This document shows, piece by piece, positions 1-8,710 of a DNA stretch of 64,000 bases. Numbering within the stretch: position 1 is the stretch's first letter; the number at the start of each line of letters is the position of its first letter. Position numbers and translations under genes: made by a program. Source of the DNA: Xenorhabdus beddingii (GTDB lineage Bacteria > Pseudomonadota > Gammaproteobacteria > Enterobacterales > Enterobacteriaceae). The stretch lies in assembly GCF_002127545.1 (NCBI RefSeq), contig NZ_MUBK01000002.1:1-64000 (forward strand). Direction: 5' to 3'. The notes below the pieces were generated by a model. The model had not been told where the DNA came from and ran no database searches. It saw only the letters and a program-made list of their open reading frames with translations.

Positions 1-766
1 AACCGACCCCGGCACCGCAAGCCAATAACAGGCCAGTATAACCAAACGTTTCCGGCGTCAATCCAAGTTGTTCAAAACGAAATGGGGCTAATTGGTAATA
101 GCTGAACAGGCAAATATTGAAAAATGCGATCAGAAACGCATTGCGCCAAATCGAAATATCTTTGAGCATCATGATTGCCGTACTGAATAAAGCCACTTTT
201 GCCACGTCGGTGGGGCGTGTTTCTGGCAATCGAATCGTTGCCCAACAGGTCAACATAGCGGCTAAAACAGCCAGTCCGGCAAATACCCCCTTATAGCCCG
301 CAAAAGAGTTCAGCGTTGAGCCGCTGATCATGCCAATGGCAGGGCTGGCGGCTAAGGCCATTCCCAGAATGGAAAAGATACGGGCCAATTCTTCACCACG
401 GTAGGTGTCGCGCATCATGGTTTGTGTACCCACAGAGCCGACCGCAGCTCCGAAAGCGGATAACATTCTGGCAATCAGTAGCAACCAGAATTGTTGGGTC
501 GATAGTGCCAGCAGGGAGGCGAGGCCGTAGAGTGACAGGCCGGCAATCATGGTCGGGCGTCTGCCAATCACATCACACAGGCGTCCCCATACCACCACAC
601 CGAGGGCGAAGGCAAAAAAATAGAGTGATAGTGTTTGGGCCGCCTGTGCTGAACTGACAGAAAACCCATGGGCGATATTGGGTAATGCAGGACTATAGAT
701 AGTTTCCACTATTTGCGGGAACATCATCAATGCGATGGCTAGCCAAAGCGAGGGTTTGGTGTGCAT
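1..766 (-). CDS. MFS drug-efflux transporter, Bcr/CflA-like (3' end beyond window)
   Basis: The reading frame is open from an ATG at 766 to the left edge, giving 255 codons of a strongly hydrophobic protein that is truncated by the window. The N-terminus (MHTKPSLWLAIALMMF) runs into a first membrane helix. The loop between helices 2 and 3 carries the MFS signature GRLCDVIGRRPTM, around residues 54-66. The PALP stretch after helix 1 is typical of Bcr/CflA and related DHA1 proton-driven drug exporters. About eight helices are visible. The gene lies divergently next to an AraC-type regulator, the arrangement seen for the NimT/NimR pair in Escherichia coli, so regulation by that neighbour is likely (inference). 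It could export the product of the nearby proline/pyrrole operon. The substrate is unknown. Confidence 0.8.
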   Translation of the reverse strand, partial: MHTKPSLWLAIALMMFPQIVETIYSPALPNIAHGFSVSSAQAAQTLSLYFFAFALGVVVWGRLCDVIGRRPTMIAGLSLYGLASLLALSTQQFWLLLIARMLSAFGAAVGSVGTQTMMRDTYRGEELARIFSILGMALAASPAIGMISGSTLNSFAGYKGVFAGLAVLAAMLTCWATIRLPETRPTDVAKVALFSTAIMMLKDISIWRNAFLIAFFNICLFSYYQLAPFRFEQLGLTPETFGYTGLLLACGAGVG

Positions 767-888
767 GGTTTTTTCTGCTAAGAATCAGTGGGTGATGGTT
801 TGTCAGGTTAGCATTCTGCTTGATGTCTATTTATAATAATAAAGACAGTTTATTTATATCATCGGACATTGAAGGTGTAGGAATTGAC

Positions 889-1734
889 ATGGCGTGGCTG
901 CAACAGAGTGATTATTTTGATCCGGATGTTTTGAATATGGATGGTTTTAATATGGATGGTTTGAATGCGCCGGTAATAGGCATTGCGGCAGAGATGGGGC
1001 AACATGATTCTGGCTTCCATCAGCATGATAGGGGGCAATTGTTGTTTACTCAGCGAGGCTGTATCAAGATTACGCTGACAAATCAGATCTCCGTCTTGCC
1101 GCCAAGCAGAGTGGCATGGATACCGCCCAAGACACGGCATCGGGCGGAAATGCGCGGTTCTGTCGGGTATCGTTCTATTTATCTGGATACTTTTTTCCTG
1201 ACGGGTTTTTTCCTAAATGCTTCTTACCTGAATACCTCTGAAACAGCATTCATTTCAACCCACAGTGAAATATGGGAAGCCACGCCATTATTACAGGCGA
1301 TTCTGGAGCGGATTGCGGTTTCTCCTTTCGATTCTGATTGGTGTCAAGGCAGGGGAGCCAATCTGCTGAGGGTATTTTTTGATGAACTCCGTGAGGCACG
1401 CAGGGAACCCACTTTGTTACCTTGGCCTTTGGATCGGCGTTTGGCACGTTTATCATTTGAACAATTGCCGCCACCATTACACACGCTGACGACTTATATT
1501 GGTGCCAGCGAGAAAACCATCACGCGGATTTTCCAGCGTGAAACCGGCATGAATTACCAGCAGTGGCGGCAACAATGGCGATTGGTCAAGGCAATAGAGT
1601 TGCTGGCCCAGAACAAAACCTTGTCTTATGTTGCCCAGGAACTGGGTTTTGCCAGTGATAGTGCATTTGTGACGTTTTTTCGTAAGGCGATGGGAAGACC
1701 TCCAAGAGAATATATGGCTGGCTCAGAGAAATGA
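889..1734 (+). CDS. AraC-family transcriptional regulator with N-terminal cupin
   Basis: The protein has 281 residues. The N-terminal half carries a cupin-like ligand domain (HQHDRGQLLF near residue 45, then VAWIPPKTRHRAEMRG). The C-terminal ~100 residues carry the AraC/XylS double helix-turn-helix, ending in the family signature LGFASDSAFVTFFRKAMGRP. The frame can be extended to a TTG/ATG at 820/823. The ATG at 889 is preferred because AAGGTGTAGGA lies just upstream and the protein then begins close to the cupin domain. The gene diverges from the MFS gene, as nimR does from nimT, so it probably controls the exporter and perhaps the pyrrole operon beyond it. It ends in a terminator shared with the convergent dehydrogenase gene. 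The inducer is unknown. Confidence 0.85.
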   Translation: MAWLQQSDYFDPDVLNMDGFNMDGLNAPVIGIAAEMGQHDSGFHQHDRGQLLFTQRGCIKITLTNQISVLPPSRVAWIPPKTRHRAEMRGSVGYRSIYLDTFFLTGFFLNASYLNTSETAFISTHSEIWEATPLLQAILERIAVSPFDSDWCQGRGANLLRVFFDELREARREPTLLPWPLDRRLARLSFEQLPPPLHTLTTYIGASEKTITRIFQRETGMNYQQWRQQWRLVKAIELLAQNKTLSYVAQELGFASDSAFVTFFRKAMGRPPREYMAGSEK

Positions 1735-1735
1735 A

Positions 1736-1766
1736 AAAAGATCAGGATAAATTACCCTGATCTTTT
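1736..1766. terminator. bidirectional rho-independent terminator
   Basis: The perfect 11-bp arms AAAAGATCAGG and CCTGATCTTTT enclose a 9-base loop. A-run and T-run lie on either side, so the hairpin can end both the plus-strand AraC gene (stop at 1734) and the minus-strand acyl-CoA dehydrogenase gene (stop at 1806), which converge here. Confidence 0.8.
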
Positions 1767-1805
1767 GAGTAATATCTCGGTTTTTTGCTGTGGTAGCGTG
1801 CCGAT

Positions 1806-2951
1806 TTACAATCCGAGTTCACTGGCGATGATGTTACGCTGAATGTCGGATGTGCCTGAATAAATGATTGATGCAATGGAATTGCGCAGCTCCCTCTCCG
1901 TGGGGCTTTCGGCCAGGTAGCCTTGTGCCCCATGGATCCGCAGTGCATCTAACGAGAACTTCGTGTAGGTCTCGGAGACGAATAGTTTCGCACAGGCAGC
2001 TTCCAACATCGCATCTTTGCCGGCGTCCTTAAGTCGTCCGACCCGGTAGACGAGTTCGCGTGCGGCATCCAGGCTGACTTTCATGTCCGCGATGCGATGG
2101 GAGATGGCCTGATTCTTGCCGATGGGTTGGCCGAACTGGCGGCGTGTACGCGCGCGTGCAATACAGGCTTCAAGGTTACGGCGCATCGATCCCAAGGTAG
2201 TGGCAAGAATGCATCCCCGTTCGTGTTCCATGGCACTTTCGAAGATTTTGACCCCCCGTCCTTCTTTACCCAATATTGCATCGGCCGGGACACGGCAGTC
2301 CTTGAGCGTGATCCGACCCATTTGGGCGGTACGCATCCCCATTTTCTCCATGGGCGAACTTAATTCCATGCCTGGGTTCGTTGACTCGACCAGAAAAGCT
2401 GTCACGCCAAGTGGACCCAGTGTAGGGTCGATCGTGGCGTAGATGACACAAAGATCGGCGATGGGGGCATTCGTGATGTACATCTTCGAACCGTTGAGGA
2501 TATAGCTGTCGCCATCCCGCACTGCATGGGTGCGCATGGAGAACACGTCTGACCCGGCTTCTTCTTCCGTCGAGCCATTGGCTCCAATCAGTGAGCCGTC
2601 CATCAGACCGGGTAAAAAGCGTAAACGTTGTGCCGGTGTACCGTGGATGGCCAGAGGCATGGCAACGGTCCACAGGTGGGCGTTGAGTGAAAACAACAGG
2701 CCCAGATCCTCGCAACCATACCCCAGCCCCTCCATGACCGCGAGAAGGTCGGACAGTGGTGCGCCAGCGCCGCCGAGGTCTTTGGGGATGGCCATGCTGA
2801 TGAGTCCAAATTTGGCGCATCTCTGCCAGCCGTCCCGATGGAAAGTACCGGCATGGTCGGAGGCTGCTATATCTGTGCTTAGCTGGTCGCGGGCAAAATG
2901 CGCAGCATTATCGCGCAGCGATATCCGTTGTTCATCAATTTGGTTTGGCAT
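1806..2951 (-). CDS. L-prolyl-PCP dehydrogenase (acyl-CoA dehydrogenase family, PigA/RedW/PltE type)
   Basis: This 381-residue flavoprotein has the full acyl-CoA dehydrogenase fold, ending in YSGTSDIQRNIIASELGL. Family members paired with a proline adenylating enzyme oxidise L-prolyl-S-PCP to pyrrolyl-2-carboxyl-S-PCP using FAD. The position that holds the catalytic Glu in medium-chain enzymes (EGT) is Ser here (YSGT), whereas a Glu is present at residue 244 in MEHER, where isovaleryl-CoA-type and prolyl-PCP dehydrogenases place their base. This supports the prolyl-PCP assignment. The ATG at 2951 overlaps the 3' end of the adenylation gene by 17 bp and gives the usual family length; an earlier in-frame start would overlap that gene by over 100 bp. 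It is the last gene of a four-gene operon. Confidence 0.85.
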   Translation of the reverse strand: MPNQIDEQRISLRDNAAHFARDQLSTDIAASDHAGTFHRDGWQRCAKFGLISMAIPKDLGGAGAPLSDLLAVMEGLGYGCEDLGLLFSLNAHLWTVAMPLAIHGTPAQRLRFLPGLMDGSLIGANGSTEEEAGSDVFSMRTHAVRDGDSYILNGSKMYITNAPIADLCVIYATIDPTLGPLGVTAFLVESTNPGMELSSPMEKMGMRTAQMGRITLKDCRVPADAILGKEGRGVKIFESAMEHERGCILATTLGSMRRNLEACIARARTRRQFGQPIGKNQAISHRIADMKVSLDAARELVYRVGRLKDAGKDAMLEAACAKLFVSETYTKFSLDALRIHGAQGYLAESPTERELRNSIASIIYSGTSDIQRNIIASELGL

Positions 2952-4542
2952 GGCATTGGTGCTCCAGAAGCTGATAGTTGGTCTTGCCTGTCGAGGTGCG
3001 GGGAAGATCAGGCAGGTAGCTGAAATGGTCGGGAACCATGTAGCGTGCAAGCCGTTCGTAACAGAACCTACTCAGATCCATTGGGGAGATCAAGGAATCG
3101 CAAGCGACGAGAAATGCGGTGATGGTGGTATTTCCGTCGTTCTCAGAACTGACTACCGCGCAGGTCGTGAGTTCGGGATGAGCCATCAAACATGATTCAA
3201 TCTCGTCCAACTCTATCCGGTATCCCTGACGTTTGATCATGCGATCAAGCCGTCCCATGAAGATGTAGCCCTCAGGCGAGGAGCGAACCCTATCTCCGGT
3301 GTTATACCAACGTTTGTTGTCCAGGTGGAAGATGCGCTGAGTCGTTTTCTCGGGCGCATTCCAATAACCCGTAAAGACAGAAGGCCCTGCGACGCACAGC
3401 AAGCCAGGTTCGCCGTCGGGTACGGGCTGTAGATGCTCATCGACGACGATAGTTTCACAGTGATCACAGGGGTGACCTATCGACAAGGGTTCGATCCGGT
3501 TTATTGGCATGAACGCGGGCACTTGGTAAACAGTGCATACGTTGGTTTCTGTGGGACCGTACAGGTTGTAGTAGGTTGGTTCAGGCCACAGGTGCATCAG
3601 TTTGCGCAACTTAGTGACCGGAAAAACTTCTCCCGCGAAGAGTACGAGTCTCAGCCGGTTATGGGTAGGGCTGCCTGCTTTGTGTTGTTCGGCCAACATT
3701 CCCAGAATGGCAGGGGCTGAGTACCAGACCGTGATCTCCCGGTTGGATATGAATGTGGCAAGATGCCGTGGACTCGCGGCAAGATCGGCGTCAATGAGGT
3801 GAATGCACGCGCCATTCTTCACCGAGACATAGATATCGAAGATCGATAGGTCGAAATGGAATGGGGCGTGGCTGGATACCTGATCTTCTTCTGTCACATT
3901 GAAAAGGGCGGAAGCCCATTCGACGAAGCTAACCGCGTTGCGGTGGCTTATCGCGACGCCTTTTGGTGTCCCGGAAGAACCGGATGTGTACAGGATGTAC
4001 GCGAGCCGATCCGCATCCGGCATACTGCGTGGATATGAAGAGTCGGGCTTTTCCCCGTGCCGTATGTCCAGCGTTTGCCGTTCCTCACGTGTGCCGTTCA
4101 GCTCCTTGTGATGTGGCTGCATGACAACGACGCGAGATCCGAGTTCGGGGGCGGCTTGTATCAGATGTGACGCAGATTCAGGATCGGTAAAAATGATTCG
4201 AACATCGCAATCTCTGAATACAGTTGATGCCCGTAAACCTGAACTATTTACATCCGTAGGCACGTATGTTGCGCCCAGACGGAGTATGCCAAAAATAGCC
4301 GCGAGGGTGCGGGAACTTTTGTGCATGAAAAGCCCCACCCGATCACCGGCGACAACCCCCTTCCGATGGAGAAAAGCGGCAACGTTATCTGCCGCAGAGG
4401 AAAGTTCTGCGTAACTTATTGCTGAACCATCAGAATCAACGACAGCTCGGGCACCAGGGTTTCGTGCTGTGGTGTTGTCTAAGTATTTCGCCAAGTCCAT
4501 CAAAGGCTCAAGTTGTTCCGACAAGACAGTTTCGGTTGTCAT
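2935..4542 (-). CDS. L-proline--[peptidyl carrier protein] ligase (PigI/RedM/PltF type)
   Basis: This stand-alone adenylation enzyme of 535 residues would activate L-proline as prolyl-AMP and load it on the carrier protein encoded just upstream. Visible core motifs are ILYTSGSSGTPKG (residues ~183-195), HFDLSIFD with the substrate-carboxamide Asp at 231, FAGEVFPV (~302), YNLYGPTETNVCT (~325-337), YNTGDRVR, and a C-terminal STGKTNYQL with the catalytic Lys. The YNLYGPTETNVC and WYSAPAILGML segments resemble the proline-activating enzymes of prodiginine, pyoluteorin and aminocoumarin pathways, which is the basis for the substrate call. The start ATG overlaps the stop of the carrier protein gene (ATGA), so translation is probably coupled. 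No condensation or carrier domain is fused. Confidence 0.88.
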   Translation of the reverse strand: MTTETVLSEQLEPLMDLAKYLDNTTARNPGARAVVDSDGSAISYAELSSAADNVAAFLHRKGVVAGDRVGLFMHKSSRTLAAIFGILRLGATYVPTDVNSSGLRASTVFRDCDVRIIFTDPESASHLIQAAPELGSRVVVMQPHHKELNGTREERQTLDIRHGEKPDSSYPRSMPDADRLAYILYTSGSSGTPKGVAISHRNAVSFVEWASALFNVTEEDQVSSHAPFHFDLSIFDIYVSVKNGACIHLIDADLAASPRHLATFISNREITVWYSAPAILGMLAEQHKAGSPTHNRLRLVLFAGEVFPVTKLRKLMHLWPEPTYYNLYGPTETNVCTVYQVPAFMPINRIEPLSIGHPCDHCETIVVDEHLQPVPDGEPGLLCVAGPSVFTGYWNAPEKTTQRIFHLDNKRWYNTGDRVRSSPEGYIFMGRLDRMIKRQGYRIELDEIESCLMAHPELTTCAVVSSENDGNTTITAFLVACDSLISPMDLSRFCYERLARYMVPDHFSYLPDLPRTSTGKTNYQLLEHQCHAKPN

Positions 4543-4793
4543 TTTTCAACTCCTGACAACTTCTCATTAACATAAAGTGCGATCTCGCGGATAGTTGTGA
4601 AGCGTGTCCTTGGATCACTGACACCGACTATGATGTTGAATTCATCCTCGATAAATGAAACCAGACGCATGGTCGCCAACGATGAAAGAATGCCTGATTC
4701 GCCCAGATTCAGGTCATCAGAAATATCAGAGTCATCTCCTTTCAGGATATTGTCGATCACAAAAGCACGAATTTTAATCAAGGTGTTAGACAT
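4539..4793 (-). CDS. peptidyl carrier protein for prolyl/pyrrolyl thioester
   Basis: This small acidic carrier protein of 84 residues is expected to carry L-proline, then pyrrole-2-carboxylate, on a phosphopantetheine arm. The attachment site lies in GILSSLATMRLVSFIEDEFNI. The usual DS(L/I/M) reads SSL here, so the Asp before the modified Ser is replaced by Ser, a small oddity. The ATG at 4793 is chosen because it has the ribosome-binding site AGAGGA at good spacing and gives the usual carrier length; longer in-frame versions would run back into the KASIII gene. It is followed by the adenylation gene with a 4-bp overlap. No phosphopantetheinyl transferase gene is nearby, so a host enzyme must activate it. 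Confidence 0.85.
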   Translation of the reverse strand: MSNTLIKIRAFVIDNILKGDDSDISDDLNLGESGILSSLATMRLVSFIEDEFNIIVGVSDPRTRFTTIREIALYVNEKLSGVEK

Positions 4794-4818
4794 GGTGTTT
4801 TCCTCTAATGGCAATGGA

Positions 4819-5949
4819 TTATGAATGTTCACTTGGACTTGTCGGATTGATGACAGAGGCTGCTTTGGGGGGGGCGGCCAGAATGACGTTTGGCCAGCGG
4901 AATATGGCTGCAGAGGCTTCAGCCTGACCACCAAATCCGTACATCAGCACGTTGTCGCCGAATTTAATGCGACCCTCAGCCGCTGCGGTATAGGCGTTGA
5001 ACGGCACCAGTACCGGCCCTATATTGGCAACTTGCGGAAAAGTATTCACGACACGGCTAGGCTCGATACCCAACACATTGGCGGAGAATTCTGCATGCCA
5101 AGCGGTCGGCGTGTTCACCACAACGAAGTCAATATCTTTCAATTCCAGCCCGGCTTTCGCCAGTGCGCCTTCAACCGTCTGTAAGAGGTAGGGTTCAGCC
5201 GTGGCACGCAGCACGTGGGAGATGGAGGGATCTACGCGCAAACGAATCTTCTGCCCTGCGAGTGTGGTTCCCGCAGTGTCCTCGACCGCATCCAGCAGCC
5301 AAGTCCCACAGGTCTTGCCGGTGTGTAAAGACTCAGCGCCCAATAAACCAAATCCATCCTCTACTGGCCCGACCAGAAATGCCGCTGAAGCATCCCCGCA
5401 CAGCCGCAGAGTGACATCGTCCGCTTCGATTGCACGTGATAGCCTAGATGTTGTCACAACCAGAATGCGTTCTTTCAGTCCTGCCTGCACCCAGGCGCAT
5501 GCTGTTAATAACCCCGACATGGACCCACCACAGGTGGCTTCCACGTTGAACGCTCCGCCCCCGGTTCCCAGTGCCTGCGCAAGATACCCTGCGTCACCCG
5601 AACCGATTCGATCGGGGAACATCGACACCGCAATCAGGCAATCCACCTCATTGGGTGAAATACCCGCCGCATCCAATACACGACGTGCGGCTTCAACCCC
5701 GAGTTCTACACTTCCCTCAGCATTTGTCACGACACGGCGCTCAACGCTGCCGAAAAAAGGATCTTCCAGATAACGTTCCATCGCGGCATCGTATGGGTTG
5801 ACTTTCCGACGCTTGGATGAACTATCCGAGGCTGATGCCATGGCTGGCGGCTTGTTCTCCTGTGGTGGAACTTCTCCACCCCACCAAGCATTTGTACGTA
5901 CTCCATCAGGTAAATACACAGCTAACGCTTGAATTCCTGCTGATCGCAT
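4819..5949 (-). CDS. KASIII-like enzyme (ketosynthase III family, possible acyltransferase)
   Basis: This 376-residue thiolase-fold protein is the first gene of the operon. The nucleophile Cys is at residue 140 in VEATCGGSMSG. The active-site Asn is kept at 309 in QVANIGP, and the C-terminus GFGGQAEASAAIFRW matches the FabH end. The catalytic His of FabH (PHQAN) aligns without gaps to Asn279 in VVVNTPT. FabH-type enzymes need that His for decarboxylative condensation, so this protein may move an acyl group instead, as proposed for the KASIII-like pyrrole-transfer protein of aminocoumarin clusters (inference). There is an extra ~30-residue Pro/Lys/Ser-rich stretch near residues 25-55. The ATG at 5949 has GGGAG upstream; the TTG 12 bases earlier is less likely. 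Confidence 0.8.
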   Translation of the reverse strand: MRSAGIQALAVYLPDGVRTNAWWGGEVPPQENKPPAMASASDSSSKRRKVNPYDAAMERYLEDPFFGSVERRVVTNAEGSVELGVEAARRVLDAAGISPNEVDCLIAVSMFPDRIGSGDAGYLAQALGTGGGAFNVEATCGGSMSGLLTACAWVQAGLKERILVVTTSRLSRAIEADDVTLRLCGDASAAFLVGPVEDGFGLLGAESLHTGKTCGTWLLDAVEDTAGTTLAGQKIRLRVDPSISHVLRATAEPYLLQTVEGALAKAGLELKDIDFVVVNTPTAWHAEFSANVLGIEPSRVVNTFPQVANIGPVLVPFNAYTAAAEGRIKFGDNVLMYGFGGQAEASAAIFRWPNVILAAPPKAASVINPTSPSEHS

Positions 5950-6325
5950 ATAATCTCCCAAAAGAATTTAAGGGCAAAGTTAACCAGAGCTCTGTTTAAA
6001 TTAATTTGAACACCAAGGTTCTGGTAGAAAAATGGATTCGGCGTCAAAATCGATAACGATATCAATATCAACACCGGGAGGCATTGTGAGCATTAGGTGC
6101 GTATGACGGCAATAAAAATCTGCCAGAATAGACCTTTCTTTATTATTAAGGGAGTGTCTAAATATGTATAAATTTACGTTTATTTTAAGTGGGTGAATTT
6201 ATCTATGTTATTGATAGTAAAATGTATTTATATTTACTGGTTGTAGGGTAATTATATGTGAATAGACACCTTGTTATATTTTTTTCGTTATTAAAGTAAT
6301 GATTTATATTAATCAAAAAAAACTA
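5950..6325. other. AT-rich intergenic region upstream of the pyrrole operon
   Basis: This spacer must hold the promoter of the minus-strand pyrrole operon, but I cannot pick a single convincing one in the AT-rich DNA. A 30-codon minus-strand frame (6001-6093) encodes an acidic peptide beginning MLTMPPGVDIDIVID and ending 51 bp before the KASIII start. It could be a leader peptide, a gene remnant or chance. Nothing else recognisable was seen. Confidence 0.4.
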
Positions 6326-6364
6326 CACCTCTAATAGTCAGAATAAAAACCGACTTTAGAGGTG
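6311..6364 (-). terminator. rho-independent terminator of gltA
   Basis: On the minus strand the arms CACCTCTAA and TTAGAGGTG, extended by GACT/AGTC with one bulge, form a hairpin just after the gltA stop at 6413, followed by a run of T. Confidence 0.8.
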
Positions 6365-6412
6365 CAGAAATGTATTATTCAGAATGTGAATAGTGTTATT
6401 GACGTGACTAAG

Positions 6413-7696
6413 TCATTTTTTTAACCGGCTCTCGAAATCACGTTGGCTATGACCTGTGTAAAGCTGGCGTGGACGTGCGATCCTCAGACCTTCATCATGC
6501 ATTTCATTCCAGTGAGCAATCCAGCCGATAGTACGGGCAATGGCGAAAATCACAGTGAACATGGTTGATGGGATCCCCATGGCTTTCAAAATGATGCCAG
6601 AATAGAAATCGACGTTTGGATACAGTTTTTTCTCAATGAAGTACGGGTCGTTCAGGGCAATACGCTCTAATTCCATCGCGACTTCCAGCAGGCTGTCATT
6701 CAGGCCCAGTTCATTCAGCACTTCGTGGCAGGTTTCACGCATCACTGTCGCACGGGGATCGTAGTTTTTGTAAACCCGGTGTCCAAAACCCATCAGGCGG
6801 AAAGAGTCATTCTTATCTTTGGCGCGGGCAATGAATTCAGGGATGTGATCGACCGTTTGGATCTCTTCCAGCATGCGCAAACAGGCTTCGTTGGCTCCGC
6901 CATGTGCTGGCCCCCATAGGGATGCAATCCCTGCGGCGATACAGGCAAATGGATTGGCACCAGAAGAACCTGCGGTACGTACTGTTGACGTTGAGGCATT
7001 TTGTTCATGATCCGCATGCAGAATGAAAATGCGATCCATGGCGCGTTCCAGTACAGGGTTAACCTTATATTCTTCACAAGGTGTTGAGAACATCATGTGC
7101 AGGAAGTTGGCTGCATAGGAAAGATCGTTACGTGGATAGACGAAAGGCTGCCCAAGGGAATATTTGTAACACATTGCCGCGACCGTTGGCATTTTGGACA
7201 GCAGGCGGTAAGCCGTGATTTCACGGTGGCGAGGATTATGGACATCCAGTGCATCATGATAGAAAGCGGCCAGTGCACCCGTCACGCCACAAAGTACAGC
7301 CATTGGGTGGGAATCACGACGGAAACCGTGGAACAGGCGGGTAATCTGTTCGTGGACCATCGTATGGCGAGTCACCGTCGTTTTGAATTTTTCGTATTCT
7401 TCGGGGGTAGGGGGTTCGCCGTACAGCAAAATATAACAGACTTCCAGATAGGTTGATTCCGTTGCGAGCTGATCGATAGGAAAACCACGGTGCAGCAAAA
7501 TGCCTTCATCGCCATCAATATAGGTGATTTTCGACTCACAGGAGGCAGTGGAAGTAAAGCCAGGATCGTAGGTATAGAAGCCTTTTGAGCCGAGGGTACG
7601 AACGTCAATCACTTCAGAACCTAGGGTCGGCGTTAGTACGTCTAGTTCGATAGCAGCTGAACCATTTATGTTCAACGTAGCCTTTTTATCAGCCAT
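6413..7696 (-). CDS. gltA: citrate synthase (type II)
   Basis: Citrate synthase condenses oxaloacetate and acetyl-CoA as the entry step of the TCA cycle. The protein is 427 residues, the length of the hexameric NADH-sensitive type II enzyme of enterobacteria, and keeps a small N-terminal domain before the catalytic core. Catalytic His residues are in [12 protein letters not shown] and [15 protein letters not shown]. The acidic catalytic residue lies in the C-terminal quarter. The start ATG has AAGGAGATG upstream. The gene diverges from sdhCDAB across a 624-bp regulatory region, as in E. coli, so shared control by CRP and ArcA is expected. Confidence 0.98.
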   Translation of the reverse strand: MADKKATLNINGSAAIELDVLTPTLGSEVIDVRTLGSKGFYTYDPGFTSTASCESKITYIDGDEGILLHRGFPIDQLATESTYLEVCYILLYGEPPTPEEYEKFKTTVTRHTMVHEQITRLFHGFRRDSHPMAVLCGVTGALAAFYHDALDVHNPRHREITAYRLLSKMPTVAAMCYKYSLGQPFVYPRNDLSYAANFLHMMFSTPCEEYKVNPVLERAMDRIFILHADHEQNASTSTVRTAGSSGANPFACIAAGIASLWGPAHGGANEACLRMLEEIQTVDHIPEFIARAKDKNDSFRLMGFGHRVYKNYDPRATVMRETCHEVLNELGLNDSLLEVAMELERIALNDPYFIEKKLYPNVDFYSGIILKAMGIPSTMFTVIFAIARTIGWIAHWNEMHDEGLRIARPRQLYTGHSQRDFESRLKK

Positions 7697-8320
7697 TTAC
7701 ATCTCCTTAGCGCTTATTTTTGTAACCTCCTAACAACCAGATAGGCGCAATTTATACTGTGCCGAAGGCATTGTGCTACCGGAGAGAGTTTAAAATCAGG
7801 CTGGTATCACATTATAACGCTGAAATCTCATTACGGACGACAATGGTTTTCAGGTTGTTAAAAAGTTTCCGGGAATTATGTTTAAAGTATTATCGACAAT
7901 AAATGTTACCATTTTGTGCTTATACGATACTTTTACATAACTTCTGCTTTTCGTTAAGTCTATTTTTTCATCGGAAAACGATGATAGATAATATATAACG
8001 ACATATATGTAAGGTAAATGTTTAATTATTGTCAAACAAGATAATGGTTTTTATGATAAATGTTTGAAGCGTGATCTTTCTCACTGTTCAAGCTAAATGT
8101 TAACAATCATATTGTGTGGCAATTGTAATAACAATGTGAAGTACTTATACTTCCGTAAGGTCTCCGGATTACCCTGATGTAGGAGCACCCAGCGTAACCA
8201 AATCACAACTTTTGATAAACATGTAAGGATTGTTAATTTAATTATGTTGTGTCTTTGTATCCCCTTAGCGCTGTCTGATTCCTGCCCAGGCCCGGAGGAT
8301 GGAAAATAAAAAAAAGCTTT
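7697..8320. promoter_or_regulatory. divergent gltA-sdhC regulatory region
   Basis: This 624-bp AT-rich region separates divergent gltA and sdhC. It holds a good CRP-type site (listed separately). The rest probably carries several promoters and ArcA sites as in E. coli, but I cannot assign these by eye. A GGAGG at 8294-8298 lies rather far (about 22 bases) from the GTG chosen for sdhC. No further gene is supported here. Confidence 0.6.
8070..8085. promoter_or_regulatory. candidate CRP-binding site
   Basis: GTGA-TCTTTC-TCAC is a symmetric match to the CRP core GTGA-N6-TCAC. It lies about 240 bp upstream of sdhC and 370 bp upstream of gltA. In E. coli both transcription units respond to carbon source, so the site is in a sensible context. 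Confidence 0.65.
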
Positions 8321-8710
8321 GTGGGCAAAATTGTGAAAAAACAAAGACCTGTCAACCTTGATCTGCGGACGATTAACCAACCCGTCTCCGCGATAGCATC
8401 GATCTTGCACCGTATCTCAGGCGTCATCACCTTTATCGCAGTGGGCATTTTGCTGTGGTTGTTGGGTATGTCACTGTCTTCGCAGGAGGGCTTCCTACAA
8501 GTATCTGAAATCATGACTGGCTTCTTCGCCAAATTTATCCTGTGGGGGATATTGACGGCGCTGGCTTACCACATTTGTGGGGGTATTCGCCATGTATTGA
8601 TGGATTTTGGTTTCTTGGAAGAAAATCTCGCTACCGGTAGTGCGTCTGCCAAAGTGGCAATAGTGATCGCCGTTATTCTGTCTATTCTGGCTGGGGTATT
8701 ATTATGGTAA
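8321..8710 (+). CDS. sdhC: succinate dehydrogenase cytochrome b556 subunit
   Basis: SdhC is a membrane anchor of complex II and helps bind heme b and ubiquinone. The 129-residue protein has three membrane helices. It carries [13 protein letters not shown] near the N-terminus, the ILHRISG motif with quinone-site Ser and Arg, and [16 protein letters not shown] with the heme-ligand His. The GTG start at 8321 gives the family's N-terminal length (the E. coli protein begins [13 protein letters not shown]). Its ribosome site is weak, so the start is less certain than the rest. The stop overlaps the sdhD start by 7 bp. Confidence 0.95.
   Translation: MGKIVKKQRPVNLDLRTINQPVSAIASILHRISGVITFIAVGILLWLLGMSLSSQEGFLQVSEIMTGFFAKFILWGILTALAYHICGGIRHVLMDFGFLEENLATGSASAKVAIVIAVILSILAGVLLW

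Noticed and set aside
2530-3195. 221-codon plus-strand frame over the dehydrogenase and adenylation genes
   Set aside because: It is out of frame with, and opposite to, two clearly recognisable enzymes; it is a shadow.
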